A stretch of 41,981 nucleotides of DNA from the IMG/VR virus record IMGVR_UViG_3300042922_000894, positions 1 through 41,981 of that record; one strand, given 5' to 3'. The position numbers and the translations under genes are program-made. The notes under the pieces were generated by a model. The model saw nothing but the letters and a program-made list of their open reading frames with translations. It had not been told where the DNA came from and searched no databases. This DNA comes from a virus. Positions 28,922 to 37,076 of this stretch are shown piece by piece; position 1 is the stretch's first letter, and each line of letters starts with the position of its first letter.

Positions 28922-30061
28922 CTACCTTCTCTCGATCTGGCGCACGGCGGTCGCGACGTCGCGGACGTAGCTGACGAGCTGTGCTTGTGGGTCGCTCTTG
29001 GCGAGTCCGACGGTGGGGACGGCGACGAACCCGTTGCGGGCATCGGCGGAGATGTCGACCTGCGTGATCACGTCCTCGAACTCGAGAGCGCCGATCTTCA
29101 CCGGGAGGCGGTCGCCGAGCTCGTACGTCTCGCCGAAGCGGAACCATGACGTCTCTCGCAGTTCTGCGGTCAGCGCGGACGTTGCGGCGTGCTTCGCGAG
29201 CGCCGCCCACCCGTACGGGGCGAGGTCGGCACCCACCTCGGCGTTGCGCGCCTCGACGAACATCTCGATGGCGACGCCGAGCTGCGCCTCGAGCGCGTGG
29301 TCGATGACGAGCGCGAACTCGCGTTCCGTGCCGTCTCCGCGGCCGCCGACGACGGCACGCGTCGCGGTCGCCGGACGCTGCTCCCACGACCAGCGCTGCA
29401 GCACCCCGGACTGAGGCGTGATCGGCCGCGGGAACGTCTGCCCTTCGATGACGTCGACGTCCCACCGGTTCGTCGCGCGATCGCGCCCGATGGTGAGCTG
29501 CAGCCGGTCGCTGACCAGCGCGGGCAGGAGGCTCTCCGACAGGGTGTCCATCCGCAGCTCGATCGGCGCGGAGGTGCCGCGACCGAGCGACGGGGCGACA
29601 TCCCAGGGGCGACCGAGCCGGGACGCGTTCGCGGCGATCGCCGCTTTCGCCCGCGTCTCGGACGGGCTCGTCTGCCGCCAATACTCGGACGCGCCCTGAC
29701 CGCCGATCGGAGCGGTCGGGACTTGCCACCCGAGGAGCGTCGAGAAGTCGTCGAAGTCGTCCACCACAGGGATCGTGACGGTGCCGTACGGCGAGGAGTC
29801 ACCGGACAGCTCGCCAATCCTGCCCTCGAGCAGCCGGCGGGTGCGGAGCGCACCATCGTCGATGGTCGCCATCCACACGGCGCAGCGCACGCCGGGCTCG
29901 GCGATAATGTCCGAGAGAACCGGATGCGAGTCCTTCACAGTCAGCTCTGCCGTCGACGTCGCGTTCCAGAGGAGTGTCGCCGCGGTCTTCTGCGGCACCG
30001 CCTGGCGGATGAACTGATGATCGGCGGTAAGGAACTCGGAGATGAGCAGACGCCGCCGCAT
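28922..30061 (-). CDS. Gp37-like minor tail protein (baseplate hub)
   Basis: A 379-residue protein of the ReqiPepy6 Gp37-like family typical of actinobacterial siphophages. It has an N-terminal VRCAVWMATIDDGALRTRRLLEGRI segment (in part) and a C-terminal YELGDRLPVKIGALEFEDVITQVDI segment. It is thought to form the hub at the tail tip that links the distal tail ring to appendages. ATG 30061 overlaps the distal tail gene stop (1 nt). Confidence 0.85.
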   Translation of the reverse strand: MRRRLLISEFLTADHQFIRQAVPQKTAATLLWNATSTAELTVKDSHPVLSDIIAEPGVRCAVWMATIDDGALRTRRLLEGRIGELSGDSSPYGTVTIPVVDDFDDFSTLLGWQVPTAPIGGQGASEYWRQTSPSETRAKAAIAANASRLGRPWDVAPSLGRGTSAPIELRMDTLSESLLPALVSDRLQLTIGRDRATNRWDVDVIEGQTFPRPITPQSGVLQRWSWEQRPATATRAVVGGRGDGTEREFALVIDHALEAQLGVAIEMFVEARNAEVGADLAPYGWAALAKHAATSALTAELRETSWFRFGETYELGDRLPVKIGALEFEDVITQVDISADARNGFVAVPTVGLAKSDPQAQLVSYVRDVATAVRQIERR

Positions 30062-30975
30062 CAGAAGGCCATCCAGTACAGAGGGACGTGCGAGGCCTTC
30101 ACAGTGCCGGAACCGGCGGCCTGGATGACGAGGGCGGACTTACCGCCGGCGGGGATCGGAGCGAAGATCTGGAAGCCGAGCGCCTGATCGCGGCTTTCAC
30201 CGTCGAGCGAGGCGTACTGAGCGGCCGGGTCGGTGTCGATCACGAGTTTCGAGCCATCCGGGACGAGGAACGGGATCTCGATCAGCGCTTCACCGACGCC
30301 GAGCTTCGTCCCCGCGGGCTGTGGTCCGGTGACTTCCCAGATGAGGTAGCTCGGCTCGTCGCCGGGGTTCTCAATCGAGGCGTTCGCGAACGTCGCGCCG
30401 GGTGAGATGTGGAACGGAGGCCCGCCGCCTAGAGGGAAGAACGGTTCATCGCTCGGCCCGCTGAACGTTCGACTGATCGGCTGCCCGCGCCACAACGGCC
30501 GCGGGGCGATGAGCTCGACACCGATGAGCGCCTTGCCTGTCACGAACGGGTCGCGCTCGAACGCGTAGGAGCCGTCGAACGTGCCTGTCAGGGGAAGCGT
30601 GCGTGCGTCCGAACCCTCGCCGACGGACCACGAGCCCTCGCGGATGGGGTGGAACGAGCGGAAGAACGCGGCGTGCTCTTCGCGCCACTGCTCGGCCGAC
30701 CGCGACCGGAAGATCAGCGGCCAGTAGACCGGTCGCGCCGGGAGGTCGTACCCCTCGAGGTCGACTCCCGGCACGAGCGGGGACGAGGACGCGTGCACTT
30801 CCATCGGCGGCATGTGCAGCCCTTTGACGCCTGGCGCCATGCGCGGGTTCGGGATGCCGGGCCGTGTGAGCTGCCACTCAGACCCGTCGAAACCGGTCCA
30901 CGTCATCGGCCGGTTGTTCCGGGCGACCGAGACCGCCTCCGGTTCGACCATCGGCGCAGACAGGATGATCGTCAC
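30061..30975 (-). CDS. Distal tail protein (Dit-like)
   Basis: A 304-residue protein. The N-terminus (GFDGSEWQLTRP; VDLEGYDLPARPVYWPLIFRS) matches actinophage distal-tail/siphovirus tail component proteins that form the ring below the tail tube. A galectin-like C-terminal half (PTGFQIFAPI-type strands) follows. It sits directly downstream of the tape measure gene, the usual place. The GTG 30975 start has AGGAGG upstream. Confidence 0.85.
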   Translation of the reverse strand: MTIILSAPMVEPEAVSVARNNRPMTWTGFDGSEWQLTRPGIPNPRMAPGVKGLHMPPMEVHASSSPLVPGVDLEGYDLPARPVYWPLIFRSRSAEQWREEHAAFFRSFHPIREGSWSVGEGSDARTLPLTGTFDGSYAFERDPFVTGKALIGVELIAPRPLWRGQPISRTFSGPSDEPFFPLGGGPPFHISPGATFANASIENPGDEPSYLIWEVTGPQPAGTKLGVGEALIEIPFLVPDGSKLVIDTDPAAQYASLDGESRDQALGFQIFAPIPAGGKSALVIQAAGSGTVKASHVPLYWMAF

Positions 30976-30983
30976 GAGGCCTC

Positions 30984-33845
30984 CTACCGCTTCGGGAGCT
31001 GCCGCACCATGCGGCGCATCAGCTCGTCGCGCCGACGATTCACGTCGTTCGGGTCGTACGAGTAGTAGGTCGCCCGGTCGACGAGAGTGATGGCCGTGCC
31101 GCCACCCGAGGGCGGCGCCTCCGCGCGCGCGCCGATGCCGAACTGCCGCATCGTCTCGCCGAGGATCGCCCAGGACCGCGGCGAGTTGTCGTGCGGGATG
31201 AACGATTCCGGCACGTCCGACCGGTCGCCCACGACCCGCCAGGTGGAGGCGGGAACGACCTGCGCGACGGACTCCATCGGCGTGAGGCCGGGGATGCCGC
31301 CGCTTGCCATGTACTCGATGACCCCGCCGTTGCCGAGGACGAGTCCGCCTTGCCCGCCCGGGCCGGTGGAAACGCGCAGCCGCTTATCTCCGGTCACCTC
31401 TCGCAGGAGCGCCTGCAGGTTCATCAGGTTCTGATACGCCGACGAGGTGTCCGCCCGGATCACGACGCTGCCGTCGGGAAGGGTGACGATCCGGTCCGCG
31501 AGGGACTGCACCTTTCCCTGCTCGTCGGTCGCGTTCGACCCGAACGTCGTCGTCGCCGACGCTGGCGTCTGCAGCACGGTGTCGATGAGCTGCTGCGCCT
31601 GGTCCTTCGTGAGCCCCATCTGTTCCATCTGCAGGATGAGAGCGTCGCGCCCGGCCATGTACCGCTCGCGGAGCTGGGCTTGGCTTTCGCCGGCGAGATC
31701 CGCGGCGGCGACCTGATCGCTGAGCGCCGCGACCGCGCCGCGCACCTGCTCTTCGAGCTGGCGGCCGGAGTCTGACGCGGACAGGTTCGCGAGGTCGACG
31801 CCCTCGAGCGACGCCGTCGTGCCGTCAGCGTTCACGCCGACCTCTGCGATCGCGTCGCCGAGCCGCAGGGACGCGTCGTTCAGGTACCCCATCGCGACGG
31901 CGCCCTCGCCGAACTCGTTCAGCTTCTGGCGGGCTTCGTCGATGGCGCCGTTCCCGAGCTCGCGGATCGTGTCCGCGGTGACCTGCGTGAGGTCGTCGAA
32001 GCCGCGCATCTCCTCGGCCGCGGCCTTCAGCCCGCTCGTGTCTTGGTTGAACGGCCACGGCAGCTTGCCGAGGATGTCGGCCATCGAGTAGACGAAGTCG
32101 GCGAGCGGCCCGGCGGCGAACTCGCCGAGCGCCTCGGTGCCGGCCGCGGTGCCCTCGATGAGCGAGTCGCCGAAGTCGAGCGCGCCGTTCGCGAGGTCGA
32201 GGAAGAACTGCAGCACGGGGCCACGGTTGCGGGAGATGAAGTCCGCGGCGTCCGCGAGAGGCTCGGCGAATCCCGCTGCCAGCGCACCCTTGATGCCGTC
32301 CATCGCGACTTCGATGTTCCGGCCGGCCTGCTCGATCTTCGTCGCGTCGTTGTCGGCGATGGTGTCGAACATCCGCTGCGCGGCGCCCTCGACCTGCCCG
32401 AGCTGGTCGACGGCGTTCGACAGGTCCATCTCGAACAGAGCGTTTCCGAGGTCCTCGGCCTGCGTTCCGAACAGTGCCACGGCGGCCGCGTTCCGCAGCA
32501 CCGGGTCCTCGGTCTCGCGGAGCCGGTCGAGGACGAGGTCGAGTCCGTCGCGGGCGGTCGCGCCGCCGGCGGCGATCTTCGCCGTCATCTCCTCCGCGTT
32601 CAGCCCCAGCATCTCGAAACCCTGCGCCGACAGCTCCGAAGCGTCGGTGGCGCGGATCTGGAACTCTTTGAGCGCATCCGCCGCGAGGTCGCTGTTCCGG
32701 GCGCCGCCCGCGAGAGCCTGGTTGATTAGGCCGAGCGACTCCGGTCCGGTGAGTCCGAGCCGCTGGAACAGGGCTGGGTATTCCGTGAGGGTGTCGAGGA
32801 GGTCGCCTGCGCGGTTCGCGCCCTCGCGCTCGCCCGCAGCGATCAGGTCGAACGCTTCCTGTGCCGACCGTGCGAGGCCGGTCTTCAGGAGCGTGGTCGT
32901 GGTGGTCGCGACGGGCTGGACCTCGTCGCGCATGACGTCGGCGATGCCGGCGAGGCCTTCGATGGTCCGCTTCGCTTCGGCGTTGGTGCTGTCGGCGTCC
33001 AGGATGTTGAACTGCAGCGCGAGGCGGGCGGTGTCGAGGTTCGCGCCGACGGAGTCGCCGAAGACGTTCGCGTAGGCCTCGCCGGCGGCGCGGCCGATGC
33101 GGAGCGCGTCGGCCGTGTTGATGCCGGTGAGCGCTTCGAGCCGGTCGAACCCGACTTCCTGCTGCAGTCCGTCCTGGATGGCGCCGACGATGGTCTTCCC
33201 GATCGCGACGCCGCCGAGGATGATGCCGCCGGCGACGGGGATCGCCGTCAGCGCGGCGATCAGGGATCCCTCGATGTCTCCACCGACGACGTCGCCGACC
33301 TTCTGGCCGGCGCCGCGGGTTGCTCCGTCGAGTGACCGGACGAAGGACGCTCCGCCCTTCTCGCCCGCGTTGCCGCCGGCGGCCTGTGCTTTGTCGGCGA
33401 GCTGCTCGAGCTCGGACTCGGCCTTCGCGGTGCTGGCGTCGACTTCGATCCCGGCACGCAGCGACTTCAGGCGCTCGGCCTGCTGAGCGAGGCGTGCGAC
33501 GGCCGACTCGGCACGCTTCGTCTCGGCGGTGACCTCGAATCCGGCTTCGGCACGGATGGCGAGGTCCTCGACCTTGTCCTTCGCGCGCTGCAGGCTCTTC
33601 TCGGTCCGCTCGATGTCCGCGTCGACCTTGAGGACAGCGCGCTCGGAGACGAGCTTCTTCGCCTCCGCCTCGACCCGGTCCATGCCCGCCAGAGCGTCGC
33701 TCGCGTCGGCGTCGACCTTCTGCGTGATCGGCTTGGACTCGATGCGCTGCGCCGAGTCCTTGACCGACTTCTCGGCCTTCTCCACGCCCGCCGTGTTCGC
33801 GGTGTACAGCACCTCGAGTTCGGCTGCGCGGAGTGCACCGGACAT
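30984..33845 (-). CDS. Tape measure protein
   Basis: A 953-residue protein. The N-terminal 170 residues are charged coiled coil (EKAEKSVKDSAQRIESK and on). A hydrophobic Gly-rich segment follows (AALTAIPVAGGIILGGVAIG, near 195-215). The central part is a phage minor-tail/TMP core domain (EVGFDRLEALTGINTADALRIG; FDLIAAGEREGANRAGDLLD). Its length sets tail length; at about 0.15 nm per residue the tail would be about 140 nm. ATG 33845 follows the tail chaperone end by 3 nt. Confidence 0.93.
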   Translation of the reverse strand: MSGALRAAELEVLYTANTAGVEKAEKSVKDSAQRIESKPITQKVDADASDALAGMDRVEAEAKKLVSERAVLKVDADIERTEKSLQRAKDKVEDLAIRAEAGFEVTAETKRAESAVARLAQQAERLKSLRAGIEVDASTAKAESELEQLADKAQAAGGNAGEKGGASFVRSLDGATRGAGQKVGDVVGGDIEGSLIAALTAIPVAGGIILGGVAIGKTIVGAIQDGLQQEVGFDRLEALTGINTADALRIGRAAGEAYANVFGDSVGANLDTARLALQFNILDADSTNAEAKRTIEGLAGIADVMRDEVQPVATTTTTLLKTGLARSAQEAFDLIAAGEREGANRAGDLLDTLTEYPALFQRLGLTGPESLGLINQALAGGARNSDLAADALKEFQIRATDASELSAQGFEMLGLNAEEMTAKIAAGGATARDGLDLVLDRLRETEDPVLRNAAAVALFGTQAEDLGNALFEMDLSNAVDQLGQVEGAAQRMFDTIADNDATKIEQAGRNIEVAMDGIKGALAAGFAEPLADAADFISRNRGPVLQFFLDLANGALDFGDSLIEGTAAGTEALGEFAAGPLADFVYSMADILGKLPWPFNQDTSGLKAAAEEMRGFDDLTQVTADTIRELGNGAIDEARQKLNEFGEGAVAMGYLNDASLRLGDAIAEVGVNADGTTASLEGVDLANLSASDSGRQLEEQVRGAVAALSDQVAAADLAGESQAQLRERYMAGRDALILQMEQMGLTKDQAQQLIDTVLQTPASATTTFGSNATDEQGKVQSLADRIVTLPDGSVVIRADTSSAYQNLMNLQALLREVTGDKRLRVSTGPGGQGGLVLGNGGVIEYMASGGIPGLTPMESVAQVVPASTWRVVGDRSDVPESFIPHDNSPRSWAILGETMRQFGIGARAEAPPSGGGTAITLVDRATYYSYDPNDVNRRRDELMRRMVRQLPKR

Positions 33846-33848
33846 GGA

Positions 33849-34181
33849 TCACCTCCGGGTCAGTACCTCCCGCAGCCGTGTAGGCGAGTCGAGGAGGGAG
33901 AAGATGGCGGACCGGACGCTGAGCCAGGACCCGTCGAGCACCGCCGGCGCGTACAGGTCGATGCCGCGGTCCTTCAGCTCAGCGACGACGAGACGCCAGT
34001 GCGTGACGAGCGCGAGCCAGGACCCGTCGATGCGCGACGCCGCGGAGGCTGGCGTCGTCGCGGCCTGCACCTCGGGCGGCACCCGATAGTCGGCGTAGAT
34101 GGGGACGCCGTTCTCGTCGTGATCTATCGGCTTGCCGACGCCGTACTGCGCCCACTCTTCCGACGTGAGCGCGTCCGCACT
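33849..34181 (-). CDS. Tail assembly chaperone, frameshifted T part
   Basis: The second tail chaperone segment (about 110 residues), read only after a -1 frameshift from the G gene at 34181-34187. After slippage the frame reads KSADALTSEEWAQYGVGKPI, then HWRLVVAELKDRGIDLY, and ends just before the tape measure gene. The joined G-T protein would be about 240 residues (34570-34181 plus 34181-33849). G and GT bind the tape measure protein and recruit tail-tube subunits, as in lambda. Confidence 0.85.
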   Translation of the reverse strand, partial: SADALTSEEWAQYGVGKPIDHDENGVPIYADYRVPPEVQAATTPASAASRIDGSWLALVTHWRLVVAELKDRGIDLYAPAVLDGSWLSVRSAIFSLLDSPTRLREVLTRR

Positions 34182-34570
34182 TTTGGGGCCGGTGCACCTG
34201 CCTCGGCGCCCGCGCGCGGCGCCCACAGGACGAGAGCGAGCGAGTCGGCGTACTCCTTGCCGCGAGCCCAGTAGAAGACCGCGTAGTAGTCCATCCGATC
34301 GATCGTCTCGACGGGGATGCCGTCGGCGACGAGCTGCTCAGCGACCGGGCCGAGGCCGGGGCGCTCGATGGGGTCGAAGGTGTCGAGGACGGCCTGGATC
34401 TCCGCCGGGATCTCGCCCTTGACGATGCGAAGGTTCACCTCGCCGCGCACGGCGGCCGCGATGATCTTCTTCGCCTGCTCGACGCTGGGGGGCGGGACCT
34501 TGTAGGTCCGCCCCCCCAGCGTGAGCACGAGATCAGGCGCGACCCACTCCGAGAAGTCGACCGCGCCCAC
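34124..34570 (-). CDS. Tail assembly chaperone G
   Basis: A 148-residue protein (VAPDLVLTLGGRTYKVPPPSVEQAKKII, in part; DYYAVFYWARGKEYADSLALV) typical of actinophage tail assembly chaperones. Without frameshift it ends in a basic tail. ATG 34570 is just downstream of the major tail gene. Confidence 0.88.
   Translation of the reverse strand: MGAVDFSEWVAPDLVLTLGGRTYKVPPPSVEQAKKIIAAAVRGEVNLRIVKGEIPAEIQAVLDTFDPIERPGLGPVAEQLVADGIPVETIDRMDYYAVFYWARGKEYADSLALVLWAPRAGAEAGAPAPKVRTRSRRKSGRSTASASR
34181..34187 (-). promoter_or_regulatory. -1 ribosomal slippery heptamer CCCAAAA
   Basis: On the minus strand the zero-frame codons read GCC CCA AAA GTG; the heptamer C CCA AAA fits X XXY YYZ exactly. Slipping back one base gives CCC AAA AGT and opens the T frame. 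Location in the G/T overlap between major tail protein and tape measure is the conserved place for this event. Confidence 0.88.
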
Positions 34571-34572
34571 GG

Positions 34573-35367
34573 TCAGGCGGTCCGGGCGAAGGCTCGGGCT
34601 TCGGAGGTGCCGTTCGCCGACTTCACGGTGATCGGTGCCGATCCGGCCGCGCCCGCGGGCACCGTGGCAACGATGGTGGTCGCGTTGACGACGGTGTAGT
34701 CGCCGGCGTTCACGGTGCCGAACTTCACACCATCGGGGGCGGTGACGAGGACCGTGCCGGACGCGTCCCTGAACCCGGTGCCGCGCAGCGTCACGAGCTC
34801 ATCGACGGGGCCGCTCGCCGGGTCGACGGTGGACACCAGCGGCGCCTCGTCCGCCCAGCCCTCGAACGGGTTCTCGATCGGCGTATACGCGCCGACGCCC
34901 GTGAGCGTCCAGTTCCACGTCTCGTTCTGGCCGTCGGCGCCGGTCTGTCCGCGCTGGTACGAGACCGTCGCGAAGCCCTGGCCGGCGTCGGTGAGGTTCG
35001 GCGCGCCCTTCGTGGGCTTGTGGAAGAACTGGATCTCGATCTCGGCGTCGGTGTCGATCGACGTCGGCAGGGTGCGCTGGCGCAGCGCCTCGATCTCCTC
35101 GAGGTACTCGCCGGTCTCGCGGGAGCGGTTCACGAAGGTCGAGAACGCGAGCGCGAACGACCACGCGTCGACGCTGTTGTTCTGCGCGCCGGCGTCGTCG
35201 TAGGTGCGCGCGTCGCTCGTTGCCGGGGTGAACGTCGGCGAGTAGCCGAACAGGCGGCGCACGTCGATGAAGTTCTTCGGCTCGTCACGGTCGGCGACGT
35301 TGACGCGGACGCCGTACTCGTAGGACTTGCCCCGCACGGTGCCGGCGGGAAGGGGAACGCGATTCAT
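34573..35367 (-). CDS. Major tail protein with Ig-like (IPT/TIG) domain
   Basis: A 264-residue tail-tube subunit. Residues 1-170 are the tube domain (SYEYGVRVNVADRDEPKNFID, then WSFALAFSTFVNRSRETGEY, in part). Residues 175-264 form an IPT/TIG-type Ig fold (LVSTVDPASGPVDELVTLRGTGF, in part), which decorates the tail surface and can bind carbohydrates. ATG 35367 overlaps the upstream stop by 4 nt. Confidence 0.9.
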   Translation of the reverse strand: MNRVPLPAGTVRGKSYEYGVRVNVADRDEPKNFIDVRRLFGYSPTFTPATSDARTYDDAGAQNNSVDAWSFALAFSTFVNRSRETGEYLEEIEALRQRTLPTSIDTDAEIEIQFFHKPTKGAPNLTDAGQGFATVSYQRGQTGADGQNETWNWTLTGVGAYTPIENPFEGWADEAPLVSTVDPASGPVDELVTLRGTGFRDASGTVLVTAPDGVKFGTVNAGDYTVVNATTIVATVPAGAAGSAPITVKSANGTSEARAFARTA

Positions 35368-35786
35368 GATGAAGCCTCCGGGTTGTCGAAGATGATCAGG
35401 TAGTTGTCGGTGCGCTCTTCGCGCTGGTTGCCATCACTGCCGGACGGGGAGATGGACGTGCGGTTGACCTCGCTGATCACGCCTTCGCGCAGCAGCAGGT
35501 GGAGGTGGTCGAACGCGGCGTCCGCGATCGTGTCGGCGCCGGCGGGGTCATCACGGGCGCCGCGGGCGCGGATCTGCACGCGGCGAGTCTTCGTGCCGTC
35601 GACGTGATTGTCGGTGCCGCCGTAGATGCGGACGCCGACGCCGCGGTCGGGCGTCGCGGCGATGCGTCCGTAGCTCACGCCGACGCTGCTCGCGGCGTAC
35701 TCGGCTTCGACGTCTTCGGACCACTCCCAGCCGTCGAGAATTCCGAGCTGCTCGCAGATCCAGATCGTCAGGGCGCGGTCATCCAC
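35364..35786 (-). CDS. Tail terminator / minor capsid-type protein
   Basis: A 140-residue protein (LTIWICEQLGILDGWEW; GVRIYGGTDNHVDGTKTRRVQIRARG, in part; YLIIFDNPEASS) typical of the phage minor capsid/tail terminator family that caps the tail tube and joins it to the head. Its position between the gp10-like neck protein and the major tail protein fits. Confidence 0.75.
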   Translation of the reverse strand: MDDRALTIWICEQLGILDGWEWSEDVEAEYAASSVGVSYGRIAATPDRGVGVRIYGGTDNHVDGTKTRRVQIRARGARDDPAGADTIADAAFDHLHLLLREGVISEVNRTSISPSGSDGNQREERTDNYLIIFDNPEASS

Positions 35787-36096
35787 CGAGATCCCTCCGG
35801 TTCCGGGCCGCGATGATCGGGCCGATGTCGACCTCGTCGACAGCGGTCTCGAGGAACTTCGCCTGACCGTCGTCGTGCTCGAAGTCGAGGTCCTCGTGAT
35901 TCAGCCGCGCCTTCAGGGACTTGTACGCGATCTGCATGGTGAGGTCGTCGACGACGACCGTGCCCTCGTCCTTCAGCTCGCCGGTCAGCTCCGGCGAGAG
36001 CTCGCGGGAGCGTTTGAGGACTGCGCGGCCGCCGTCTCGCAGTCCGGCCTGGATGGACTTCTCGAGCTTCGTCATGAGCGGGTAGAACTTCGCCAC
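35779..36096 (-). CDS. HK97 gp10-like tail completion protein
   Basis: A 105-residue protein (KLEKSIQAGLRDGGRAVLKRSRELSPELTG, in part) with the GELKDEGTVVVDD strand pattern of HK97 gp10-like neck proteins. GTG 36096 has AGGAGG 7 nt upstream. It overlaps the tail terminator gene by 8 nt. Confidence 0.78.
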   Translation of the reverse strand: MAKFYPLMTKLEKSIQAGLRDGGRAVLKRSRELSPELTGELKDEGTVVVDDLTMQIAYKSLKARLNHEDLDFEHDDGQAKFLETAVDEVDIGPIIAARNRRDLGG

Positions 36097-36107
36097 GGCG
36101 CGACCTC

Positions 36108-36431
36108 CTACACGAGGAACAGGGTCTGGAATGACGGGAGCCGTTCGTGCCGGAACCGGCCGATCCTCTTCACCGCGCCGGAGCGTTCGCCCGGCAGGCC
36201 GGGCCACACGGTGACGAGCGATCCCATCGGGATGTCTTCGTCGAACGCGACGTGCACCTGCGTGTTGGAGACGACCTCGGATCCGTCTGCGTCGAGGATC
36301 GTCTGCTGCTCGTCCTGGACCGCGGCGGTGACGTCGCGCGGTTCGAGGTGTCGGCCGCCCATGCCGCCGCCGCGTTTGAGGACGCTGACCTTGACGGTCT
36401 CGGTCGTGAAGCGCGAAGGCAGCCCGTTCAC
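36108..36431 (-). CDS. Head-tail connector, stopper-like
   Basis: A 107-residue protein (TVKVSVLKRGGG; IPMGSLVTVWPGLPGERSGAVKRIG, in part), beta-rich, with the size and order (after the adaptor, before gp10-like) of head-closure/stopper proteins that plug the portal channel. GTG 36431 overlaps the adaptor stop (GTGA). Confidence 0.7.
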   Translation of the reverse strand: MNGLPSRFTTETVKVSVLKRGGGMGGRHLEPRDVTAAVQDEQQTILDADGSEVVSNTQVHVAFDEDIPMGSLVTVWPGLPGERSGAVKRIGRFRHERLPSFQTLFLV

Positions 36432-37006
36432 CGGCTCATCCCGATGCGGTGCGGGGTGAGCCGGTCGAGCTCGGCGGCGGTGAACATGGCGCCGGCGGCG
36501 GTGCCGTCCGCGGTCTTGCCGTAGGTGTAGCTCTGGCCGATGGCGGACTCGGAGACGAGGCCGCCGGCGGGGACGAAGACTCCGCGGGCGACGGCGGCGG
36601 CGATGGCCTGCGCGATGCCGCCAGGGCAGGCGTCGTACCCGTGCGTGAGCGTGACCTGCACGGAGCGGCGGCCGCGGGTCCAGCGGCGGCGGCCGATGCG
36701 TTCGATGACGCCTTCCTCGCCCCAGTCGAAGTCGCTCGGGGTGAGGATCGTGTCGCCGTCGCTGATGGCGGCGATCGCGGTGACGTGAAGCGTGGGGAGG
36801 AAGAGTCGGCCGGATCCGCGCGACGGCACGGTGAGGGTCTCGGTCTTGGTCTTCGCGACGCGCCAGCCGCAGTAGTCGCGGACGGCGTCGGTCGCGGACT
36901 TGGCGATCGCGGCGGCGAGGTCTTCGGACATCGCCCGGTTGGTGACGTTCTGCACCTCGGCGGGCGTGATCAGGAGGTCCGGCGTGTTCTCGGGTGCGTC
37001 AGGCAT
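36428..37006 (-). CDS. Head-tail adaptor (gp6-like connector)
   Basis: A 192-residue protein with an N-terminal helical region (AMSEDLAAAIAKSATDAVRDYCGWRV, in part) and the repeated beta turn VTLTHGYDACPGGIAQAIAAAV (in part) typical of phage gp6-like adaptors that extend the portal. First gene after the capsid in the connector series. Confidence 0.8.
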   Translation of the reverse strand: MPDAPENTPDLLITPAEVQNVTNRAMSEDLAAAIAKSATDAVRDYCGWRVAKTKTETLTVPSRGSGRLFLPTLHVTAIAAISDGDTILTPSDFDWGEEGVIERIGRRRWTRGRRSVQVTLTHGYDACPGGIAQAIAAAVARGVFVPAGGLVSESAIGQSYTYGKTADGTAAGAMFTAAELDRLTPHRIGMSR

Positions 37007-37028
37007 CGGACCTCCTCGGGGTTCGGGT

Positions 37029-37062
37029 GGCGGCGGCCGGGGTGTGGAACCCGGCCGCCGCC
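37029..37062 (-). terminator. Hairpin between capsid and adaptor genes
   Basis: A perfect 13-bp GC stem (37029-37041 with 37050-37062) with an 8-nt loop, placed 15 nt after the capsid stop and 22 nt before the adaptor start. There is no T-run, so it is more likely an mRNA stabiliser or partial attenuator that raises capsid mRNA relative to downstream genes than a full terminator. Confidence 0.6.
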
Positions 37063-37076
37063 GTGTCGAGCTGGTG

